A stretch of 64,000 nt of DNA from Pomphorhynchus laevis (GCA_012934845.2 WNNJ02003028.1:186001-250000), one strand, 5' to 3'; positions 1 through 11,639 are shown, counted from the stretch's first letter. Notes: a model not told the origin generated them from the sequence alone. Made by a program: numbers and translations.

Positions 1-1530
1 TGTAAAGCACACGTGAATTTGTTTATATTTAATAGGAACATGGCTCTAATTATAAAAAGGAATTAAAAAAATCCTAAAAAAATTCGCATTAGAAAGAATT
101 AAGGGAAACTAATTTTGTTTTGCGGTACCTATGATAATTCCCGACAATAAATTAGCATTCAAATTTAATAAGATATATCGTGAAATATTTCAACAAATTT
201 AAATCGTTTAATTAATACGCTGTTTTCATATTTTAATATAAATGTAAAATGCCATAATCAAAACATTACTGTTATTTAGACATGATGCCAAATAGAAATA
301 TCGAAATCTTAAAGATGTTTTGAATTTCAGTAAATTTCAAGAACTAAAATTGTCTTAAATCACTTATAAAAAATAAAAAAATAAGTGTTTTGTAAGACAA
401 CAATTGTTTCAATCTTTCATCATATCGAAATTTATCGTGTATTTAGGAAAATTTCAAATACAGTCTAAATTCATAATTTTATTTATAACCATATTGTATT
501 ATTAATCGTATTATTTATATTATTTTAATAATACAACTACAATTCAAGATATTTATTATTTTAATTTCAACTTTGAATGTGTAAATTTTGACAAGTTCTC
601 ATAAGTTTAAATTTGCTTTTTCTTATTTTTAATTAAAATGGTTTAAAATCCTTACATGATACAAATAACATTCGATAAAAATGTAAACAATATTGTTATC
701 TATAAAATTATAACATATCATACCATATATATAAAATATTATTTAAAATTTAACAATTCCATAAATCAGTGATCACTTTAATCACTCGATATAAATGTAA
801 CGAATATTGTTATCTCTAAAATATAAAATATATACCATATTTATATCATATGTATAAAATACTATTTAGAATATACTGTTTAAAATTTGTTGCCATAAAT
901 AGATCGGGTAGAAAATTCAGGCGCTGAATTTTCAGCGCTGAAAATACGAGGCATGGATGCAAATGACATGCCCAAAGAAAGAGCGTTCAATTGTGAGTCG
1001 GTGACAGCTGTAGATGCAAGATTGACAACATTGTCAATAGATATCTTTATCGGTGTATTACGATATGGCTTTCGGAACCGACGGCTATATTTCAAATTCA
1101 TCAAACGTAGTTCTGCACTGTATACTGTTCTGCCGGTAAGATATGATAATTTCCGGAATTTGGTTGATAACTGTGAAGAATATAAGTATATATGAAGGAT
1201 ACATGTAGATCCTTCATATAACCTTTATGAAGGATCAACAGGATCTCGAGAATAATTAAATGCACATGAGTAAAATTTCCACAGGACAGATGTAAGTGCT
1301 TGTTCCGTGTGTCGTAATATGACATTCCATTCAGTTCTATATTCCTGAGCGATCGTCGGTTTAACTAAATTGAAGCTGACCTACATTAATTTGTTGATCT
1401 TTATAACTTTCGTTGTAATATTGTTCAAAAGACAGTATCGTAAGTATTGAGCATGCGCGAGTGGCCTTGTTCTCTTGGATTCATACAGGTTCCTCATTGG
1501 GAAGCTTTTAATATAGGTAGGAATTAGGTT
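1..1530. other. AT-rich gene-poor stretch
   Basis: No convincing gene is visible. Two imperfect direct copies of a roughly 95-base AT-rich unit lie at about 668-765 and 784-880. An 18-base palindrome with core TTCAGCGCTGAA is at 928-945. Around 895-1330 base composition is less AT-biased, and short reading frames exist on both strands, but none has recognisable protein features. Confidence 0.6.
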
Positions 1531-1567
1531 AAACTGTACCAGGTCTTTTTCGAGACCGGGTACAGTT
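1531..1567. repeat. Strong hairpin
   Basis: Two arms beginning AAACTGTACC and ending GGTACAGTTT pair across a short T-rich loop, giving about 15 base pairs with one mismatch. It lies just upstream of the pyrimidine-rich end of a dispersed repeat (1570-1665). A transcription terminator or a transposon end are both possible; the sequence does not decide. Confidence 0.6.
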
Positions 1568-1670
1568 TTCTCTATTAATAAAGAAAAGCCGGGAAATCCG
1601 AAAGAAATTTTATTTACAATTCATTTATTTAAGTTTCAAGCTTTCGGCTACTGCCTTCATCAGGATTGTG
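1560..1670 (-). repeat. Dispersed repeat end with decayed hammerhead-like core
   Basis: On the minus strand CTGATGA (1663-1657) is followed by GGC, a short loop, GCC and GAAA (1645-1642). This is the order of a hammerhead core: conserved box, stem II, GAAA. An extra A separates the box from stem II and I see no good stem III or cleavage site, so it is a relic or look-alike. A similar CTGAAGA...GCCGAAAGC string occurs in the palindrome at 2366-2560. Confidence 0.35.
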
Positions 1671-1784
1671 AGTGCGCATTTTAAAATTTCTTGTTAATTT
1701 ATAATAGTCGTAGGCAAAGCATTTGTGGTGAACAATAGGCAAATCCAAATTTTTTTAGATTTACCAACTTTTCTCTATATATAT

Positions 1785-1862
1785 ACATGTTTTCCTCCTT
1801 ACGAAGAAAACATAGTGATTTATTTACAAGTACATCATTGGGTGTCCCAGGGCGGGTGTAAC
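1785..1862 (+). repeat. Tail segment of hammerhead-bearing repeat
   Basis: This block, ending in GGGTGTCCCAGGGCGGGTG, matches the far end of the hammerhead repeat copies at 3003-3397 and 30561-30786, where it lies past the hammerhead. Here it precedes the head of the copy at 1930-2265. Tail-then-head order suggests a tandem or circularly permuted insertion. Confidence 0.6.
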
Positions 1863-1929
1863 AACAAATTATATTTTATATATTTGTACACTTTAGAGTG
1901 TCCATGTAAAACATAATTTCTATTAAAAG

Positions 1930-2265
1930 GAATTTAGTGCCTGATGCATGGTTAAACTGCAATACGCACTGCCATGCACAGAGCTTATGCTAAATTCCCT
2001 CCGATGATTCAGATTAAGGGTAGTTCTGTTTTTCGAGCTTTAAACACTGTTTAAGCGTGTGTTAAGGTGCCTATAGATGATTATAGAAGTCACGGTACTG
2101 ATGAGCTCCGTTAGAGCGAAACGCGTATACCGTTGTTGAAGTTTGTCGTCACACATAGGATGACTAAGCATACTTAGCGACTTTAAATATTGCGAGAATA
2201 ATTCGGTTCTATTTCTTAGTCTGATGAGGATATATAGGATGCTGCCTGGTGTTTATCCCTCTTAT
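1930..2265 (+). mobile_element. Short hammerhead-bearing interspersed repeat, copy 1
   Basis: The unit starts near GTGCCTGATGCATGG, carries a hammerhead ribozyme at 2092-2133, and ends around TGCCTGGTGTTTATCCCTC. Copies 2 (3003-3397, minus) and 3 (30561-30786, minus, cut short at the hammerhead) share it almost throughout. It has no coding capacity. The size (about 400 bases with its tail) and the ribozyme resemble retrozymes or the terminal repeats of Penelope-like elements, both known to carry type I hammerheads. Which of these it belongs to is inference. Confidence 0.7.
2092..2133 (+). ncRNA. Type I hammerhead ribozyme, complete core
   Basis: Stem I pairs ACGGTA (2092-2097) with TACCGT (2128-2133), six perfect pairs. 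CTGATGA is at 2098-2104. Stem II pairs GCTC (2105-2108) with GAGC (2114-2117) across loop CGTTA. GAAA is at 2118-2121. Stem III is the self-complementary ACGCGT (2121-2126), which closes only two or three pairs in one molecule but could pair perfectly between two. The predicted cleavage follows A2127 (GTA). Very short stem III is typical of hammerheads in Penelope-like elements and retrozymes, which cleave best as dimers. All invariant core bases I can check are present. Confidence 0.88.
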
Positions 2266-2279
2266 ATATATTTGTATTG

Positions 2280-2280
<1 letters not shown>

Positions 2281-2371
<91 letters not shown>
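2281..2371. repeat. (TA)n microsatellite
   Basis: About 90 bases of uninterrupted TA dinucleotide repeat, directly abutting the palindrome that follows. Confidence 0.97.
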
Positions 2372-2375
<4 letters not shown>

Positions 2376-2560
2376 GTAGATATTAACTAACCGAGCCAAA
2401 TCAAAAACAAAATGACAAAATGTATATTTTTTAAAGCTTTCGGCGTGAGCCTTCTTCAGTAATTTACTGAAGAAGGCTCACGCCGAAAGCTTTAAAAAAT
2501 ATACATTTTGTCATTTTGTTTTTGATTTGGCTCGGTTAGTTAATATCTACATTTATATAT
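2366..2560. repeat. Near-195-bp perfect palindrome
   Basis: Arms of about 97 bases (2366-2462 and 2464-2560) are exact reverse complements around a single central T at 2463. Each arm holds CTGAAGA, GGC, loop, GCCGAAAGC, a hammerhead-like or terminal-hairpin-like string, and an ACCGAGCC block. Both outer ends run into TA-rich DNA. Such a structure can extrude as a cruciform. It probably arose by inverted duplication of one repeat end. Confidence 0.93.
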
Positions 2561-2611
2561 GGAAAGAATTGATTTTATCAATCCTGAGTCACACCGATTA
2601 GAATATGCCGT

Positions 2612-2721
<110 letters not shown>

Positions 2722-3002
2722 TATCCAGTTTTCGCTCCTGTACCACAGTTCCAAGCGATTTTTCGCACTAACAATATATATACATATATATTTCTGTATT
2801 ATATATAATATGATATTATATAATATTATATATAATATTATATATTATATATAATATATTATACTATATAATATATATAATTATTATATAGTGCAAATTG
2901 TGAGAATATCGTAGCCTGGGATCCATATTGGATGCGACTATTTATTTTTAAGATAGTTATTGTGTTTAAGTATTTATAAGTATATATAACTATATATAAT
3001 TT

Positions 3003-3397
3003 TTGTTACACCTTCCCTGGGACACCCAATGGTGTACTCGTAAATAAATCACTATGTTTTCCAAACAAGAAGGCATAAACACCAGGCAGCATTATATATA
3101 TCTTCATCAGACCAAGATATAGAACCGAATTATTCTCACAATATTCAAAGTCGCTACGTATACCCAGTCATCCTATGTGTGACGACAAACTTCAACAACG
3201 GTATACGCGTTTTGCTCTAACGGAGCTCATCAGTACCGTGACTTCTATAATCATCTATAGGCACCTTAACACACGCTTAAACAGTGTTTAAAGCTCGAAA
3301 AACAGAACTACCCTTAATCTGAATCATCGGAGGGAATTTAGCATAAGCTCTGTGCATGGCAGTGCGTATTGCAGTTTAACCATGCATCAGGCACTAA
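3003..3397 (-). mobile_element. Short hammerhead-bearing interspersed repeat, copy 2
   Basis: This is a minus-strand copy of the unit at 1930-2265, including the tail block (CTGGGACACCCAATGG at the low-coordinate end) and the head near ATGCATCAGGCAC. Together copies 1 and 2 form a large inverted pair around the two TA tracts and the palindrome, roughly 1930-3397. Confidence 0.75.
3198..3239 (-). ncRNA. Decayed hammerhead, GAAA changed to AAAA
   Basis: The stems and CTGATGA box match copy 1, with a perfect six-pair stem I. The G of the GAAA box (G12 in standard numbering, the general base) is A here (position 3213 on the reverse strand). Mutating G12 is known to abolish or strongly reduce cleavage, so this copy is predicted to be inactive. 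Confidence 0.8.
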
Positions 3398-6196
3398 TAT
3401 AATATATAAGCAACTAGATTCTTTATTTCCCGATAAATAAGCCTTTGTGGTGATTATCGAGAAATAATTTAATTTCTCCTGAAAAATTTCAGGAGTAGAT
3501 AATGAAATATATTGTATATTACATCATTATCTTATACACTCTATATAATTATGTCATTGACATAATTTTTATATAATTTTTGTTATCTAAAAATTTATAT
3601 ATTTTATCTTAATTTAAAACTTAATTTAACTTTAAACACAAACTGATAATTGCACTAACAGTTTATTTGTCACATTATAATCACACATTATAAAAATCAG
3701 TACGACATTATTATAATAAATATTTAATGAGTTCTTCCGAGTATTTAAAATGACTTCTTCTGGGAGTATAATTTAAACAAAAATTAATTATAAAGAGAAA
3801 AGTCCCTATTTATAATTAAAACGAGGAAAAAACAACTAATTCTTTCAATATTTGGCTTACCATTTCTAGGCATTTTAGTATTTGTAATAATATTAATATT
3901 ATTTAATATTTAATAATGTATTAATATTTTTAACTAAGTTTTTTCAAGTTTATCTAGATAGATATATAATACAATGTCCTTGAAAATGCCTATACATTAT
4001 AGGTGAAATATTAGAAGAATTAATTCTTTTTTCTTCGTTTCAATAGAGCCTTTTTATTCTCAAAAATTTTAACAATCCCCAGCGAGTCCATTTCGATTTA
4101 ATGTAATTAATTCTAGTTTTCAATCAGATAAGCTTTAGAAAGATATTATCAACAAGCTAAATATCACTTTTGGTATCATTTTGGTGAAACCTAAGTTATA
4201 AAATTATAACGAATATACTGCTTGGTATTAATGACCCCCAAGTTAAACAAGCAAAAATTTAATAACGAATTTGCTGGTTTGTATAAACTACATTTGAAAA
4301 TATGTCATCTGTTAATTAGTCTGAAAGGATATAGATACTATCATTTTGAGTTTCATTTTGGTGAAAATGAAACTTTTATTGATTGTTATATTTAAAATAA
4401 ATTATAATTAGAATATATTTATTGTCTGTGAATTAGTATTTTATTTGGTTATAAATGTATTGGATTATAATTTTTAACTGTAAAATACTTGAAGTTTTCA
4501 AGATATTTACAATTTGAAAGGATATAAATTATATTTAAACATTTTTATACAACGTTTTAAATTAGTATTTTTAAAGTAAAGTTTAATTTTGGTAAAGTCT
4601 AAGCATAATTTAGTTATGTGATGTAACATTTACGTTTTACTAAAAATGTTTCAATTTTGGTAAAATTCGTTTTCAATTTTCAATTGGTTAAATAATTAAA
4701 AGTAATTTGCAACCATTAAGTCAATTTTACTAATTTACATAATTGTACTAAACAAATCAATTAGAATTACTGATCAAGTAACCTTAATTTAAATTTATTC
4801 TTTAATTCCATATTTCTAGTAATCAATGTCGTTGTAAACATCAATTTGACTGTATATTATACAATATATAATATGATTAATATTAATTATCAATTATTAA
4901 TGTAATAATTAATAGTTATCAATTCAAAATTATTAATTAATTTGAAAACTTATTACTGAAACTATTACAATAATTATTTAATTAAGATTAAAAATTATTT
5001 TATATTTTTACGAATATCATTTCTCGACGTTTATAGCGTCATTACAAATTAAGCAAAATTACAACACATATTTAAATATATATTTTATATATTTTATATT
5101 TGAAATTAAACAATATATTATTAAATAATATCTGATTAATCAATAATTAATATTAATTATTAAAATAAAATAGATTATTTTAATTTGACATTTCTAGTAA
5201 TTAATGAAGTTATAAACATCAATTTGACTGTAAAATGACATCTTATTGATAATCTACAATGTAGTTTAAAAATCAAATGCTTAATTTGTTATTTTCAAAA
5301 TTATGTTTTATTTCAAAATTGTCTCGTTATGTTATGAAATTAAGTCGAACGCATACATGTGTTATAACGGCGGACTAGTCGTATATATAATCATATTGAT
5401 TGTATACGTTGTCATTAATCCTAGCAAAGAAACATGTGTACAGTTTGTGATTCAGACTAACTAGTCTATCGAAAATACATTAGGAAGGTTTCCACACGAG
5501 TGCAACATATTTAATTGCTTATTTTCAAACGACCTTAACTCTAAATGTCAACAAGAAATGCATCGCTAATGACGGTCAAATTATGAATGGCAACACAAGA
5601 AGTTTATTCAATAAATAAGTGATAAATAATTAATTAGAAATGACAGGATGCAATGACGTTGATTATCAAAATAAAAACATTTAGAACTAAATTGTTTCTG
5701 TATTTTAAAAGTTAAACATTTTATATTTTAAGCTTCCAATCGAAAGTTTGTTACTTGAATCATTTGAGTGCATCATAATGTGCGAGTTTTCAAAATACTG
5801 CAATTTTCAATTCATAAATTACGTTATGTTTGCAGACGCAAGACAGTGCTTATCTAATATTGACATCAAGTTTATTGCTCTATCAAACAATTACGTGTTT
5901 AAACTTCATTTAGTTTACTTAAATTTAGTTTAAATTTTATAAAAAAGTTAAAGTTTATAATTTTTAATTGAGGTTTTTATTTGATTGTTATTTGAAATTA
6001 TCAATTATATTTATTTAAATAATTTCAACTTAAAAAATAAAATTCCCTTTTTGAATTGATACGCAATACTTTAAATGCTATGATTGAAATTAAGTGAATT
6101 CCAAATGAAACGTGACCTTCATTTAAGTACTTAATTTATATTATAACCAATATTTGTGGATGCTCTTCACCGGTATAAGATCACAGATATTTAAAA

Positions 6197-6305
6197 GTTT
6201 CATTTATTACAACTTGTTCAATTGTATGATATTTATCTCTAGTTTTTTAAGTGGAAGAACTTAGAGAGGTATCATGCAATTGAAAAGTTCAAATAAACGA
6301 AACGT
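6197..6305. repeat. Imperfect fold-back repeat
   Basis: A left arm (about 6197-6247, starting GTTTCATTTATT) and a right arm (about 6259-6305, ending AAATAAACGAAAC) are reverse complements over about 45 bases with several mismatches and a short spacer. It reads like a small inverted-repeat element. Confidence 0.6.
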
Positions 6306-6313
6306 TTTAAATT

Positions 6314-6420
6314 GATTTCGTGCCGGTGAAGAACATGCAATCATATTGATTATACATAATTAAGTACTTCAATGAAGTTCCAGTCAGACAGTAAAACTCT
6401 TGTCGTGTTATATATAAACA
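6314..6420 (+). repeat. Dispersed repeat, copy at 6.3 kb
   Basis: Shares a block starting TTGATTTCGTGCCGGTGAAG, through ATCATATTGATTAT and a CAGACAGT motif, with 32728-32840. Both end near a CGTGTTATATATA string. Non-coding; family unknown. Confidence 0.65.
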
Positions 6421-7083
6421 ACTGCTCCATTATTTCGATACTGAAGTGATCGTCTAAAAGTGACATAGTGACTGAAAGTGGTAAATCAAAGTGCAGTCTA
6501 TCAAGCAACGCTATTTTCTATATATATTTGAAATATTGTTTTACCACATTCGGGGATCCTCTGATGGAATATCAGAGGATGATGCGATATCATCCTTTGA
6601 TTGGATATAAGACATAAATAAGTCTTAAGAGATCAAATACACAATTGATAAAATACATAATCTCCAAAACGTCTTAAATAAATTATTTCCCACATTTGCT
6701 TTTATTTGGATTGATAAAACGAATTTAACTATATATATTCTCAAATTGTTTTTATATCGTTGCTTCGGATTTCCAGACTGAAATGCGGATATATAATTAG
6801 TGTTGGTTGATTGTTACGAAGCAAAAGACAATGGCAATTTATTTTAACGTTTCGCCTTTACAGTAGGCTTTTTAAAAATTGTATATAGTTATAAGAAAAG
6901 AATTTTTTAAACAGACTGTTTTAAGTCTGTATATATACTATATACAGACCTAAAACATATTGCTTTAATATTGCTTTAATCTCTTAAAGCGATACGGCAT
7001 TATAGTTGTTACTAATAAGTAAACGGGGGAATCGGACATAACTGGGTATTGGAATCATCACAGTCCATCAGCAATCAAATCCC

Positions 7084-7118
7084 TAGACCTGTTTCTGCTT
7101 ATTGAGCTTCATCAGTAT
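7084..7118 (-). ncRNA. Degenerate hammerhead-like motif
   Basis: The minus strand has CTGATGA (7115-7109), a possible three-pair stem II, GAAA (7095-7092), a two-pair stem III (AC with GT around AG) and a GTC cleavage triplet ending at 7086. Stem I pairs only two bases before mismatching, and the closing pair of stem II is A-A. Probably a decayed ribozyme or coincidence. Confidence 0.3.
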
Positions 7119-7139
7119 ATATATCGATATATATATCGG

Positions 7140-8071
7140 TTATATTGTATATATTGAAGTGATTTAAATTTAATCTCTTAAAGCAATATTAAAAATTTAT
7201 TTCTTATTTAATTTGATAAAATTTGATTTTCCTTTAAAATTGCACACAAAGATTGCATTATTTCAATGACAATTTTTAAATGTTTCAAAATTCATAGATG
7301 TATTTAGAATTTAGCGCATGTTTTAATTTTAGTCATATTATCGCGAAATGAAACACATTTTATAACAATTTTGTCAATAATCAAGATATTATTCTGTAGT
7401 AGTTGACGATACACAAACTTCCGTGTATTTCAGCAACTTGTTCATCGATTTCCATTATGGTTTTAAATTTACGAAAAATTTCAAACAAATCTTATAGTAT
7501 TTTGCTGTTAGCTGTCGGCATTTTAATATTTCCACATTATTATATTATTTAAAAAAACGTTGATCTTAACAATCAACGTTTTGTTGAATTTGGAGATTCC
7601 GAACCATTTTTCACTTGATGGATATTAGTGATAATTTAATTTTACGCTAAACACTGACTTCCTTTGGATCGTTTTCTATAAGCAATGTTGCACAATCAAC
7701 TGATATTTCTATACAATGTTATTGAAGCGACACGAAATTACTGAACGCTCAAAATTTTAAAAATCCATGCTGCCGACTGAGTAATTCCGCTTGTGTAAGT
7801 TATTATGATTCATTAAGGAAATCTATCACTAAGTTATCATAAAAACTAAACGATTATCAATATTTTATAAATATCTTTTGCTGGGTAATTGCAAAAACGT
7901 ATAAAATTTACTAAATAAATTATAAAACTCAATTACATCATTATTTTCTTGTGTATATTTGCCGTATTCTAAAAATCATATTGGTATTGGCCGTCTACTA
8001 GGCTTAGCAGCCACTGCTTCAACAAGCAGCTACTGTTTGTTTGCAGAGATATAATATCTAACACATTTTAA
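7140..8071. other. AT-rich gene-free stretch
   Basis: No gene seen. A ten-pair hairpin AAACGTTGAT/ATCAACGTTT lies at about 7556-7583. Confidence 0.55.
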
Positions 8072-8435
8072 TTCATTTTGTTGAGATATTTCCGGACCTC
8101 TTCGACTAACTTGTATTTTAGCTGGCTACATAATAGCTTCAGCTATCAGGTCGCATTACGACAGAAAGCATGCTGTCCAGACAACTCCACAGGGCAGGAC
8201 TCGTCAGTGGACGTCTCTGTATCATCGTTGTTTCGCCCTGTATCATCGTTGTTTCGTCCCTGTATCATCGTTTTAACAACGATGATACGAGGACGTCCAC
8301 TGATGAGTCCCGCCCTGTGGAGTTGTCTGGACAGCATGCTTTCTGTCGTAATGCGACCTGATAGCTGAAGCTATTATGTAGCCAGCTAAAATACAAGTTA
8401 GTCGAAGAGGTCCGGAAATATTTCAACAAAATGAA
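8072..8435. mobile_element. Fold-back element with 160-bp arms and hammerhead-like halves
   Basis: Arms 8072-8231 and 8276-8435 are near-identical reverse complements with only a few differences. The spacer holds short tandem copies of CCTGTATCATCGTTGTTTCG. Each arm contains CTGAYGAGTCC (plus strand 8300-8310; minus strand near 8207-8197) preceded by GACGTCCA. The spacer repeats read GGACGAAAC on the minus strand, so matching stem II halves and a GAAA box are present but in permuted order. Overlapping short reading frames here are by-products of the inverted structure. Confidence 0.75.
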
Positions 8436-10160
8436 ATTCAACCGACTGCCAACAAGACGATTTCAATCCATCACATTTTAATTCCACTGTGTTTGAAACA
8501 TAAGCGAAATTTAGATTAAGTGAAATGCTGCTATAATATCGAACATATTTGCAATAATATTCTAACGCCAGTTTCACTTTGATCCCTAAAGAAGACCAAA
8601 ATACAGATTTTTGTATATAAATGTGTATTGAAGGAAGAAGAACTGTTCTTTTCCTGACTGTTTTCTTATTTATCAATAGTTTATTGAGGAAATATATACA
8701 GTGCCATTACTGGATAATTTGGGGTGGTTTGAATTTAATCTCTCATATTCGTCTAGATTTTAAATGATAGAAAAGTCTAAAATATACGAGGAAACAAATA
8801 ACGCTTTGTCTTATGTTGTTGGATGTTTTTTCAAGATTGAGTAAATCAGAATTTTACTTCTATAAATCACAAATATAATTACAAATACTATTATATTAAT
8901 TACGTATGCTATTCTATTAATTATGTTAGCTATTTTGTTAATTACGTATGCTATTCAATACTGAACTAATTTATAAAAATTAAGAATTCCTAATTGTAGC
9001 AATTTATTTTTAGTTCCAAACATAAAATATCAAGTTTAATCTAAATTTAATATCTCGAAACGCGAAACATTAGAGTTATCAGGACATGTTTCACATTTCA
9101 AAACTCATATCACTTTTTGGAACTGCAATTTATTTCTAATTAATATAAGACTCAGCTTTCTTAACTGATACAAAATATCTTGGACTATCAATAAATTTAA
9201 AAATGAAGTTATTTTAATCTTTAAATGAATTTTATAGCCCAGTATTTTATGAACCCACTGATAAATAATATACAAAACACAAGAATTAAAATTAAAGGTC
9301 ATATTAGGGAGCTACAATATTATCAGAGTTCGGTCCTTGTTTCACACTCCAACATTGCAACCTGACCAAATACATTTTAATGATGTATTTCTTTTGATGC
9401 AATGTAATCATATAGAGTCATCTTAGTATGTCAAATGATTCTAGATAATTATCTAGATTACTCTAGATATTCGATAAATGAAGCGTCATTTCTCATCCTA
9501 ACGAGTATATTTTTTATTTATTTAGAGGTCGTCTGACAAAACTGCTATATTATCATGTTTCAGCCCTTATTCCTTAATCCAACATAGCAGAGAACCAAGT
9601 ACACATTAATTTTATATTTCCTCAGGTATCATGTGATTCTATAGTCTAATACCTTATACTATTAGAGGGTATAATATTTAATATCCATTGATAAAAGATT
9701 TGGCAATAAAATAATAATTTTTTATTATTTTTACTCATAACGCTTTTTAATTATTTTAGACTTCAAATCAAACAGGAAAAAGTTTTTTCTTTATAACAAC
9801 TTTATAAATACTTTATGATAACTTTATAAATCTTTAGAAACTTTATAAACCTTGAAACTTTATAAAACCTTAAAAACTTTTAACACCTTAAAAACTTTTA
9901 TGACCTTAAAAAATTTAACACCTTTAAAACTTTATAAAACCTTAAAAACTTTTAAAACGTTAAAAGCTTTATAAAAACTTTATAAATTTTATAATTCTTC
10001 TTCTGAGCTTAAATTTATGATTAAAGAAAAATTATATATTATATAAATTATATTTTTATACAAAAATTATATATATTTATATATCTGACAATCCTGGAGT
10101 CGTATTTTTTAAGAGTGCAAGCCAAGTACGGTGAGCTGTCATTGTTTGTTTCCTCACAAA
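8436..10160. other. AT-rich stretch with repeat fragments
   Basis: No gene seen. Pieces resembling the Penelope-like terminal region (ACTGCTAT...TATCA...CCAACATAGCAG) occur at about 9305-9420 and 9525-9615. A degenerate minisatellite follows at 9790-9990. Confidence 0.5.
9790..9990. repeat. Degenerate CTTTATAAA/CCTTAAAA minisatellite
   Basis: About a dozen imperfect units of 16-19 bases built from CTTTATAAAACCTTAAAAA, drifting in length. Confidence 0.7.
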
Positions 10161-10460
10161 AAATGATCCGAAAGCACTTTGTTTGTTTAAAATGCTACAT
10201 AGTAAGTAAATTCTCGGAAATGCCTATTTAATATATCACAAGGCAGCCGAAACGACTGATGGCAGTTCACCCTACTGATGAGTGCTGCGCCAGATCGTCT
10301 AGGAGTGATCAGGAAGTCTGCTCTGCTAGTGATCGAACTCCGGTTTTTGGTAAAATTCTTGATTGTAAAACTGTAGCTTGTAAGCTCATGAAGCACAGTG
10401 TGAACAATTCTACACTTGATGTTAGACCGCTGTCGAGGATTAACCATTGTTAATGAATAT
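10160..10460. other. Less AT-biased segment, unassigned
   Basis: Open frames of 64-86 codons exist on both strands but share no recognisable motif. The stretch contains CTGATGAGTGCTGCG without a GAAA partner, and GATCGAACTCC, which is only loosely B-box-like. It probably belongs to a repeat whose right end is the inverted structure at 10430-10676. Confidence 0.3.
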
Positions 10461-10676
10461 ATATAATATTAAACAATAGTATTATGCTCATCTTTTTTTC
10501 GGTCTTTTTCAATTTTATATATTTATCTCTTAGATTTTCCAGTCTAAAAAATTCTAAAAGATGAAGATATAAAATTGAAAACGACTGAAGGGCGAAACGT
10601 TTTGACAAATAATTTTTGCTTACATGTATAATACTATTGTTTAATAGTATATATCCGCATTAATCCTCGACAGGAT
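10430..10676. repeat. Nested inverted repeats
   Basis: Outer arms share CTGTCGAGGATTAA and AATATTAAACAATAGTATTAT (10430-10487 against 10626-10676). Inner arms pair TTTTCAATTTTATAT with ATATAAAATTGAAAA. The right half includes ACTGAAGGGCGAAACGTTTTG, a string that recurs in related form at 6845-6875 and resembles retroelement terminal hairpins. Confidence 0.65.
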
Positions 10677-10689
10677 TTAATATTATATA

Positions 10690-11590
10690 TAGACAACATT
10701 GAACATCAACTCACAATTCAATAAATTTGTTTATATGTGCTTGAATTTCCATTCATCTGTTCCTATCAACGTGTTTAAACAATAATTAAATTGTATTCAC
10801 CGTATTAAATTTTCGACCATTAACTTTATCATTTAATTTAAAAAGAATTTTTATTTTCAAGATATTATTTATTTGTACTAAATAATATTATTGTTGCTTG
10901 AATTAATTTTGCATATATCCAGAAAAACGTAAAAGGTCTTCAAAATGTCTGCTATTTTGGCATACATTGCCATTTTTACTTGATTTTTGCGGTAATGATC
11001 AAATCCACTTAGCCTAGTTAACTAAGTTGTAGATAATTACAATTTTCACTTTAGAAAAGCATCGGCTTTAATAATTAAGGCTTGAAATGTTTAATAGTGT
11101 AACGCCGAAATACATTAATGTCTAAGATTAAGTGGAATCAGAAATGCATTCTTTTATATAAGCATTTATCCAAATGTTTGGATTGGGAAATTTACAAATG
11201 TAGCGCGGCTTTCTCTGCAATATTCTTGACCATACAGTATTAAGTTGTCCAAGTAAAAAAGCTTCAGTACATGGAATTGTCTCTCATCTAGCTTGAAACA
11301 TTATGCTTAACTTTAATTTATCACAAATTAACGTTGTCATTTTGAAAAGGCTTATTTTTGATAAATGTATAATATTTTAAATAATAATATATTACAAAAT
11401 AGTACAAACTGGTTCCAGCAAATGGGCATTAGTTCAATTAAAATAGATAATTGACTTCAGTCTTTTCCTTTCAGCATATGAACGTTGCTCACTCACTGTT
11501 GGATATTGACGAACAAATATATAATTTTTTAAACAGAATTTTTTTATTACAAAATAAAAGTTTAAATTGTTTTAATTAAATTATCTATAT
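10690..11590. other. AT-rich gene-free stretch
   Basis: Nothing recognisable beyond simple AT-rich sequence. Confidence 0.5.
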
Positions 11591-11639
11591 TAATTGGTCG
11601 CGATCTTCATACATCTAGTGTATCTCTCTCAAATGATAA

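Larger units (their letters stand above)
3398..7080. other. Long AT-rich gene-free stretch
   Basis: No coding frame beyond short chance ones and no splice-site-bounded exon is apparent. Notable structures are the fold-back at 6197-6305, the repeat piece at 6314-6420, and small hairpins near 6550-6600 and 6910-6955. The rest is simple AT-rich sequence with many TTAATTAAT-like runs. Confidence 0.6.

Noticed and set aside
880-1325. Three 74-80-codon frames on both strands
   Set aside because: Mutually overlapping, without motifs, splice signals or a polyadenylation context.
8078-8368. Overlapping frames on both strands of the fold-back element
   Set aside because: They follow from open frames in two inverted arms; no codon bias or domain supports a protein.
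10260-10330. Hammerhead at CTGATGAGTGCTGCG
   Set aside because: No GAAA box with a matching stem II strand lies within reach on either strand.
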